The notes under the pieces were generated by a model. It was not told the DNA's origin and searched no databases. It saw only the letters and a list, made by a program, of their open reading frames with translations. A program made the translations under genes and the position numbers. From assembly GCA_020854925.1 (NCBI GenBank), contig JAHKLV010000048.1, positions 1 to 10,733 of the forward strand: a stretch of DNA of 10,733 nt. Reading direction: 5' to 3'. This document shows positions 6,490 to 10,733 of this stretch, piece after piece. This DNA comes from Candidatus Methanofastidiosia archaeon. GTDB taxonomy: Archaea > Methanobacteriota_B > Thermococci > Methanofastidiosales > NM3. Positions within the stretch are counted from its first letter, which is position 1, and the number at the start of each line of letters is the position of its first letter.

Positions 6490-9400
6490 CTACCCCCCAT
6501 CTTCGCAGGGGCAGGATAGGGTGTCGAGAAGTGCGGAAAGAAGGTCGAGGCCCTCGATGAGCTGGCCCATGGCTACAAGCGGGCTTTCGAGGGTGCAGGC
6601 AGGCGCCATGGCGAGCGTGATGTCCGCAAGGGCTGCGTGAGGGAGGGCAGGTCCTTCGAGGCAGCCATGGATGCATGCAACGGCATGCGTGCATGCCTCA
6701 AGGTGTGCCACGATATCGGAGAGGAGCAGGGCGTAGGGGGAAAGGCCGGAAACAGTGAGCACGGGGGAACCGGCTTCAGGGGACGAGATCACGAAGGCCG
6801 TACCCTCCTCCCGCCCCCGGGCAATGCCACGCACCACGACCGTTCCCTGTGCCATGGCACGGTAACGATATGTCACAGCCCCTGTTGAACCAGCGGGTAG
6901 TGCAAGCTGTGCAGGGTCGGGCCCCGCTAGCAGGTCGAGGACCGCCGTGCCAGAAACGTTCCAGGAGGAGAGTGTCACATCCTGCGCCCCAGCAAGACCG
7001 GTATTCGCAATGGTTGCGGTGACGATGACCTCCTCGCCCACCGCAACAGAGAGCGACGAGAGGGATATGGAAAGCAAGAGGTCGGCGGCTGCCTGAAGCG
7101 GGACATACGCCACGGCATGGGGCGAGGACACGGTAAGGCCCGAACCGGTGTCCGTTCCCGTTGCTGAGACGTCAAGGACCAGGGTGCCTCCGGGCGCGGT
7201 CATGCGATAGACCCACACAAAGCTGGCCGAGCTACCGGGAGAAAGACTCACGGATGCAGAGGGTTGGGACTGCAGCGCCACGCTCCCCGCCCCGCTGACG
7301 GCTGCCGCCATGTGAGGGATGACACCTGCCACCGCCGTCGCTCCGGTATTCGTCACCACGGCCGTGGCGGTACAGCTGATGGCAGAGACCCGCGTAACGA
7401 GGGCGATAGAAAGCGCCGCAGGGGGGAGAACGGTGACGGGGGTAGAGGAAGCGGTCGCACCTAGCGCCAGTGACGTTCCCCCGTCCGTGCCGGAAACAGG
7501 TGATGAGCAGGCGATGGTGCCGCCCTGCGCGCCACCTTCGGCGCGGAGGGTCCAGCTGAAGGTGTGCGACTGGCCGGGGAAGAGGGTCACCTGCGGCCCG
7601 GGGGAGGAAAGGATCACGGCATGTGCCGTGCCCGTAATGGAAAAGGAGAGAGCGCCCGGTGCCACGTTGAGAGCGGGTGAGCCACCGGTGTTAGTGACCG
7701 TGAGGTGCACGGCCACCTGCGCGCCTGAGGCGACGGTGACGGGTTGTGCGGAGATGCTGGCTGAAAGTGAAGCGGCTGCAGCTGGAGCGCAAAGGGATAG
7801 GGACGGGTCCCCATATAGATTGAAGTCCATGAGGTTCTGCCAAGAAAATGCCTGCCAGCCATACAGGTCAGAAAGCTGTGTCTTGGCCTCAAAAAGAGCG
7901 CGACCGGCAGACGCGCCGGTGGTGACAAGCTCGGCGGCATAGGCGTAGGCAAGGTCGGTATTCGTGCGGGCTCCGGTGACGGCAAAGGGTCCCTGGGCAT
8001 AGTACGAGAGGCGTGTCGAACCCACCGTCGTCATGGCCCCCGAAAAGAGGGCGGCAAAGCTCAGGTGATTAGGGTCCTCGGGTGTCGCATTGTAGCAGGC
8101 ACACATGAAGGCGAAGGTGTGGGCACCGGCCTGCATGGCATTGAAGTCCTGTGAGGTGATGAAGGGCGGGGTAAGCACCTCGCCCGGTTCGGGCACGCCA
8201 TCGCCCTCATCGGAGGCCCATACCGCGCGGGTGGCGCTCTGTGACGAGCCGTGCCCCCACCACACGGCCACACCATGGTCGTTGTGCCATGCAGCCACCA
8301 CGGCAGGCTGCGTAAGCGGCGCGTCGTACTCGTAGGCGGTTGTTGGCACCGGGGCAAGCCCCGTCCGCTCATAAAACACATAATTGGCATACCCGGCCGG
8401 AGAGGCGTCCCGGGTAATCACTTCCCACGGAAGGTTGAGGCCATCTGTCCGGGGACCGTAGGACGAACCAGACGTCATGACCTCGCCGGCATAGTTGCTA
8501 ATAGCCATGGGAAGGAGTACAGAGGGATTGGTTCCGGGATATTGCATGGTGCGCTGGAGAAGAAGGTCCAGCTCGTGTGTGCTATTAAAGTAGACCGGAA
8601 GGCGGCCCACATAGGCCTCGGGGCCAAAGTCGAGCCCGGTACCCCGTTCAAGACCATCCTGCCCGTATTCGCCGAAGTACCCGTCGCCGTCAAGGTCCCA
8701 CGTGCCGGAAAAGTCTGCATAGAAGTGGTCGGTGGGCACGCCCGTGCCTGTGGGCGGAGAACCCTGTGGCCAGCACATGAGCATGGGCACGTCACCAAAG
8801 GTGTCGGGAGCGGACGGGTCGTCGGGATCAGGATTTCCCACAAGAAGCACATACCGGATCTGGTGCGTGTGTTGGTGTGCCACGAGCCATGCCCTGATGT
8901 TCACGGCACGCTGCTGGCCCTGCGCCCATCCGTAGTCATCCTCGGTGATGACCACCGGTGTGAAGCCCCGTGATACGAGCCATGGGACGAACTGGGGAGC
9001 CAGGACCGCCGAGTTGTCCCGCAGGTACTTCGTAGTGACGATGATATATCCGTTATAGGATGCAGGAGGCGATGCGCCTTTTTCTCCCGGAAGATACGAC
9101 CACACGAGCTGAGCGGACACGAGGGGATACCATGCCAGCTCCCCGCTTAGCGGGCGGTAGGAAAGGGGCGCGTAGCGTACCTGCACCCGCACGTACGAGC
9201 CTTCCTGCGAGACGCGCAGGATGTCAACAGGAAGGGAGGGATACGGATTGTTCGCACCGTAGACCGCCTCGTCGCGCCAGCCGGAAAGACCGTCCCCTGC
9301 CGGGCCATCCGTGCTGGCGGGCGCGTCGCCCGGTGCGATGACATACGTGCCCTCAAGCGCCACCGATTCGGTGTAAAGGGGAAGGAGGTCAACTGAGGCC

Positions 9401-9666
9401 GGGTCGACACCCTCTGGAAGCAGGTACGTGCTCACGGCCACGGGAAGCCGGGGAAGCCCAGGACCGCCGACCGTCGAGAATCCCTCCATGGAAAGGGTAT
9501 CATAGGGGCCATCTCGGGTAATCGAAAGAGGACCTGAAGAGAAGGTGAGGAGGAGAGGTTCTTCCAGAACAAGGGCGCAAGAGGATGTGGGACGCTCCGT
9601 GACCTCCACGCCGGTGAGTGCAACGAGAATCATTGCCGAAAGGACCAATCGGTACGGTACAGCCAT
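6490..9666 (-). CDS. Secreted gingipain-like cysteine peptidase (family C25) with CARDB repeats and Cys-rich tail
   Basis: This encodes 1058 residues. A signal peptide is seen at 1-20 (R6, then a hydrophobic run). Residues about 35-190 resemble the C25 propeptide (VGGPGLPRLPVAVSTYLLPEG at 66-86). The catalytic domain is about 203-626, from NGYIIVTTKYL through IRYVLLVGNPD to NLYGDPSLSL. The likely dyad is H472 in WWGHGS and C524 in MCACYNA, where ACYN aligns with ACVN around the gingipain nucleophile; C522 is the alternative. Two possible calcium loops are DLDGDGYFGE (324-333) and DEGDGVPEPGE (486-496). Three tandem Ig/CARDB-like domains follow (about 632-971), then an unassigned tail with six cysteines (992-1054). 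There is no C-terminal membrane anchor or sorting motif that I recognise. It is probably an extracellular protein degrader. The ATG at 9666 has GGTG eight bases upstream and a strong TATA box. Family assignment is strong; specificity is unknown. Confidence 0.92.
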   Translation of the reverse strand: MAVPYRLVLSAMILVALTGVEVTERPTSSCALVLEEPLLLTFSSGPLSITRDGPYDTLSMEGFSTVGGPGLPRLPVAVSTYLLPEGVDPASVDLLPLYTESVALEGTYVIAPGDAPASTDGPAGDGLSGWRDEAVYGANNPYPSLPVDILRVSQEGSYVRVQVRYAPLSYRPLSGELAWYPLVSAQLVWSYLPGEKGASPPASYNGYIIVTTKYLRDNSAVLAPQFVPWLVSRGFTPVVITEDDYGWAQGQQRAVNIRAWLVAHQHTHQIRYVLLVGNPDPDDPSAPDTFGDVPMLMCWPQGSPPTGTGVPTDHFYADFSGTWDLDGDGYFGEYGQDGLERGTGLDFGPEAYVGRLPVYFNSTHELDLLLQRTMQYPGTNPSVLLPMAISNYAGEVMTSGSSYGPRTDGLNLPWEVITRDASPAGYANYVFYERTGLAPVPTTAYEYDAPLTQPAVVAAWHNDHGVAVWWGHGSSQSATRAVWASDEGDGVPEPGEVLTPPFITSQDFNAMQAGAHTFAFMCACYNATPEDPNHLSFAALFSGAMTTVGSTRLSYYAQGPFAVTGARTNTDLAYAYAAELVTTGASAGRALFEAKTQLSDLYGWQAFSWQNLMDFNLYGDPSLSLCAPAAAASLSASISAQPVTVASGAQVAVHLTVTNTGGSPALNVAPGALSFSITGTAHAVILSSPGPQVTLFPGQSHTFSWTLRAEGGAQGGTIACSSPVSGTDGGTSLALGATASSTPVTVLPPAALSIALVTRVSAISCTATAVVTNTGATAVAGVIPHMAAAVSGAGSVALQSQPSASVSLSPGSSASFVWVYRMTAPGGTLVLDVSATGTDTGSGLTVSSPHAVAYVPLQAAADLLLSISLSSLSVAVGEEVIVTATIANTGLAGAQDVTLSSWNVSGTAVLDLLAGPDPAQLALPAGSTGAVTYRYRAMAQGTVVVRGIARGREEGTAFVISSPEAGSPVLTVSGLSPYALLLSDIVAHLEACTHAVACIHGCLEGPALPHAALADITLAMAPACTLESPLVAMGQLIEGLDLLSALLDTLSCPCEDGG
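6754..7773 (-). repeat. Three tandem CARDB/Ig-like domains of the peptidase
   Basis: Residues about 632-746, 748-856 and 858-971 are divergent copies of one beta-sandwich domain. Each carries a central [TA]NTG turn (VTVTNTGGS-like, VVTNTGATA and ATIANTGLA, at about 657-663, 771-778 and 885-891). Each also has a [SFL]P[GA][GSQ]S turn followed by an aromatic strand (HTFSWTLRAE, ASFVWVYRMT, AVTYRYRAM). The copies differ enough that DNA-level identity is low. Such domains usually hold extracellular enzymes off the surface or bind substrate. Confidence 0.75.
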
Positions 9667-9699
9667 GCGGCCGCCACCATATTCCTTGTGTCGTCCAGC

Positions 9700-9707
9700 T
9701 ATTTATA
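9700..9707 (-). promoter_or_regulatory. TATA box of the C25 peptidase gene
   Basis: TATAAATA on the minus strand (context GGTATAAATAGC) is a near-consensus archaeal TATA box centred about 37 bases upstream of the ATG. It predicts a transcription start near 9678 and a leader of about 12 bases that just includes the GGTG ribosome site. The peptidase is therefore probably a separate transcription unit from the upstream fibronectin-III gene. Confidence 0.7.
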
Positions 9708-9714
9708 CCTATGG

Positions 9715-9720
9715 AAAAAA
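9715..9720 (-). terminator. Oligo-T stretch after the fibronectin-III gene
   Basis: Six T residues on the minus strand lie about 30 bases downstream of the stop codon at 9750 and just before the peptidase TATA box. Archaeal RNA polymerase commonly ends at short T runs without a hairpin, so this is a plausible terminator between the two genes. Confidence 0.4.
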
Positions 9721-9749
9721 CATGAGCACAACGGTATTTGCACGGGAAG

Positions 9750-10217
9750 TCATCGTTTCAACAATCGGTCGGTAAGAAGCACCGGTTCGTCCTGCTCCTC
9801 TTCTGGCATCGTCTTGTCCAAGGAACGTGTATGCCGGTCGGCAAGGAGGGCGAAGACGACGATGAGGGCGAGGAGGGGCACGCCGAGATAGACCAGGCGG
9901 TCGGGGGCGCCGGTGGAACGGATGTTGACTTCTAGGGAAAGCGGCGATTCATCGTCGCCCCGCAGTGCCGAGACCCGGTAGGTATGCCTGCGGCCGTCGC
10001 CGATGTCATCCTCGTAGCGCAGCGTGCCTGCGGAAACGAAGGCATGGCGCGCGTTGTCCCGGTAGACCCAGTACCCGTCGACGGCCGTGTTGGCATCCGT
10101 CCAGGTAAGGACCGCCAGCTCGCCCTGCCGCTCGACGGAAAGGTCAAGGGGCGCCACCAAGGGCGCGAGGAGCGCGAGGACGAAAACAAGGGACAGCGTC
10201 CCGCAGGAAAGGGTCAT
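9750..10217 (-). CDS. Secreted fibronectin-III-like domain protein with C-terminal membrane anchor
   Basis: This encodes 155 residues of unknown function. A signal peptide is evident at about 1-23 (LSLVFVLALLAPLVAP). Residues about 24-100 look like one fibronectin type III domain: LAVLTWTDANTAVDGYWVYRD with W39, W50 and Y52, then YEDDIGDGRRHTYRVSAL with Y80. A transmembrane helix spans about 108-126 (LVYLGVPLLALIVVFALLA), followed by a 29-residue charged cytoplasmic tail with an acidic PEEEQDE cluster. The expected topology is domain outside, tail inside. The ATG at 10217 lies only about four bases from the predicted transcription start and lacks a good SD, so the mRNA is probably leaderless. 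It precedes the secreted peptidase in the same direction and could be a surface partner, but nothing in the sequence proves a link. Confidence 0.75.
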   Translation of the reverse strand: MTLSCGTLSLVFVLALLAPLVAPLDLSVERQGELAVLTWTDANTAVDGYWVYRDNARHAFVSAGTLRYEDDIGDGRRHTYRVSALRGDDESPLSLEVNIRSTGAPDRLVYLGVPLLALIVVFALLADRHTRSLDKTMPEEEQDEPVLLTDRLLKR

Positions 10218-10240
10218 GGAGACCGTTCTTTTCCTCTTCT

Positions 10241-10251
10241 TTATATATATT
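10241..10251 (-). promoter_or_regulatory. TATA box of the fibronectin-III gene, inside the end of the GrpB gene
   Basis: AATATATATAA on the minus strand is made of the last GrpB codons (Lys-Tyr-Ile-stop). Its centre lies about 29 bases upstream of the ATG at 10217, placing the transcription start at or within a few bases of the start codon, as in leaderless archaeal mRNAs. Confidence 0.6.
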
Positions 10252-10733
10252 TTCTTTTCTGTATCGCCAGTGCCCTGCGGGTGACCTCTTCCACAAACGA
10301 TGCCTTTGCCCGGGTGTAGCGCTCGCGGTCGTCGCCGTATGCCTCCGCAAGCCTGCCCTTGAGCTCGGCGTAGCGGCGCGCGTCACCGGCATCGGAACGC
10401 AGATGGTCCCGAAAGGCCGTCCGCTCCCAGAGCTCGTGCCCCCGCGGGGCGTAGTGGAGATGGTGCGTGCGCACGCCCATGAACCCGTCGCGGCGTATGG
10501 ACATGCAATGGTCCCCATAGCGCCAATGCTCCCATGAGGGACCGGTAAGCACGGACAGGGCGCGCCGGCGCGCCTCGTCGACGGACGGGACTTCCACCAG
10601 CAGGTCGAGGACCGGCTTTGCCGGCATGTCAGGAATGGCGGTACTCCCGAAATGCTCGGTACGGGTGACGAATCCCTGCCCCAAGGCCGTTCGTATCCAC
10701 GCGGCGCACGCCTCGTACAGGGCTGGCCAAGCA
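10241..10733 (-). CDS. GrpB family (UPF0157) protein, 5' end beyond the window
   Basis: This is the 3' part of a GrpB-family gene. The frame stays open to the right edge, so 163 residues are visible and the start is outside; the TTG at 10684 is internal, because the codons before it give typical family sequence (WPALYEACAAWIRTALG). The core is EHFGSTAIPDMPAKPVLDLLVEV, a distant nucleotidyltransferase-like motif (GS followed by D). It is followed by HLHYAPRGHELWERTAFRDHLRSD, the hallmark GrpB segment, and a helical C-terminus (YAELKGRLAEAYGDDRERYTRAKASFVEEV). In this copy the second position of the D-x-D pattern is Leu, as in many family members, so catalytic activity is doubtful. Members are usually about 160 to 190 residues and their biochemical role is poorly known. 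It ends in KRKYI. Confidence 0.9.
   Translation of the reverse strand, partial: AWPALYEACAAWIRTALGQGFVTRTEHFGSTAIPDMPAKPVLDLLVEVPSVDEARRRALSVLTGPSWEHWRYGDHCMSIRRDGFMGVRTHHLHYAPRGHELWERTAFRDHLRSDAGDARRYAELKGRLAEAYGDDRERYTRAKASFVEEVTRRALAIQKRKYI

Noticed and set aside
6415..6520. Short plus-strand frame beginning ATGAGGCGC in the intergenic region.
   Set aside because: It is about 34 codons with no SD or promoter, and it runs into the antisense of the peptidase gene end.
6465..6540. tRNA-like start (GCCCCGGTGGCGCAGAG) near the end of the peptidase gene.
   Set aside because: No matching acceptor 3' strand, anticodon arm or TTC loop is found at the right distances, and it overlaps coding sequence.
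6666..6700. Cluster of GCATGC palindromes as a binding site or hairpin.
   Set aside because: It lies within the coding sequence of the Cys/His-rich tail and is explained by Ala-Cys/Ala-Cys-Ile-His codons; the stem is imperfect.
9568..9584. Cys30 of the peptidase (PTSSC) as a possible lipobox.
   Set aside because: The hydrophobic core ends about ten residues earlier, and the residues before Cys30 do not fit the lipobox pattern.
1..10733. CRISPR array, insertion sequence, prophage or integration site.
   Set aside because: No regularly spaced repeats, transposase or integrase motifs, or flanking direct repeats are visible; gene order is that of a conserved chromosomal core.

Overview
The window is a piece of an archaeal chromosome. 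Every supported gene lies on the minus strand, so the sequence reads right to left in biological order. The evidence for Archaea is strong: ribosomal proteins eL8/L7Ae, eS28, eL24 and eS6, an aIF5B-type initiation factor, aIF2 gamma, TATA-box promoters, and Shine-Dalgarno (SD) sites ending in GGTGA(T). The DNA is fairly GC-rich. A secreted gingipain-type peptidase next to this core operon would suit a protein-degrading euryarchaeon, for example a Thermoplasmatota-like lineage, but that placement is inference and no rRNA is present to test it.

Region 10733-9667: the window opens inside a GrpB/UPF0157-family gene that is cut by the window edge. A short secreted or membrane protein follows, with one fibronectin-III-like domain and one transmembrane helix (9750-10217). 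Its TATA box is formed by the last codons of the GrpB gene, and its mRNA is probably leaderless.

Region 9666-6490: one large gene with its own strong TATA box encodes a 1058-residue secreted cysteine peptidase of family C25. It has a signal peptide, a propeptide, a catalytic domain with a His/Cys dyad, three tandem CARDB/Ig-like domains, and a short C-terminal tail carrying six cysteines that I cannot assign to a family.

Region 6489-1218: a 163-base intergenic control region holds the promoter of a compact translation operon: L7Ae, S28e, L24e, ndk, infB (aIF5B), S6e, aIF2 gamma, and a PIN-domain nuclease of the Fcf1/Utp24-like type. Gaps are 0 to 16 bases or short overlaps, and the stop codon of one gene often forms part of the SD of the next. 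The operon couples ribosomal proteins and RNP assembly (L7Ae) to NTP balance (Ndk), subunit joining (aIF5B), initiator tRNA delivery (aIF2) and probably rRNA processing (PIN).

Region 1217-1: a membrane-integral ion-pumping pyrophosphatase follows with its own promoter and a strong SD. The window holds its N-terminal 390 residues. It hydrolyses PPi, a by-product of macromolecule synthesis, and stores the energy as an ion gradient.

I see no CRISPR array, transposon, tRNA, rRNA or prophage. Most of the window is ordinary core archaeal sequence. The items most worth following up are the Cys/His-rich tail of the peptidase, the symmetric inverted repeat around the operon's TATA box, and the gate-residue pattern of the pyrophosphatase.
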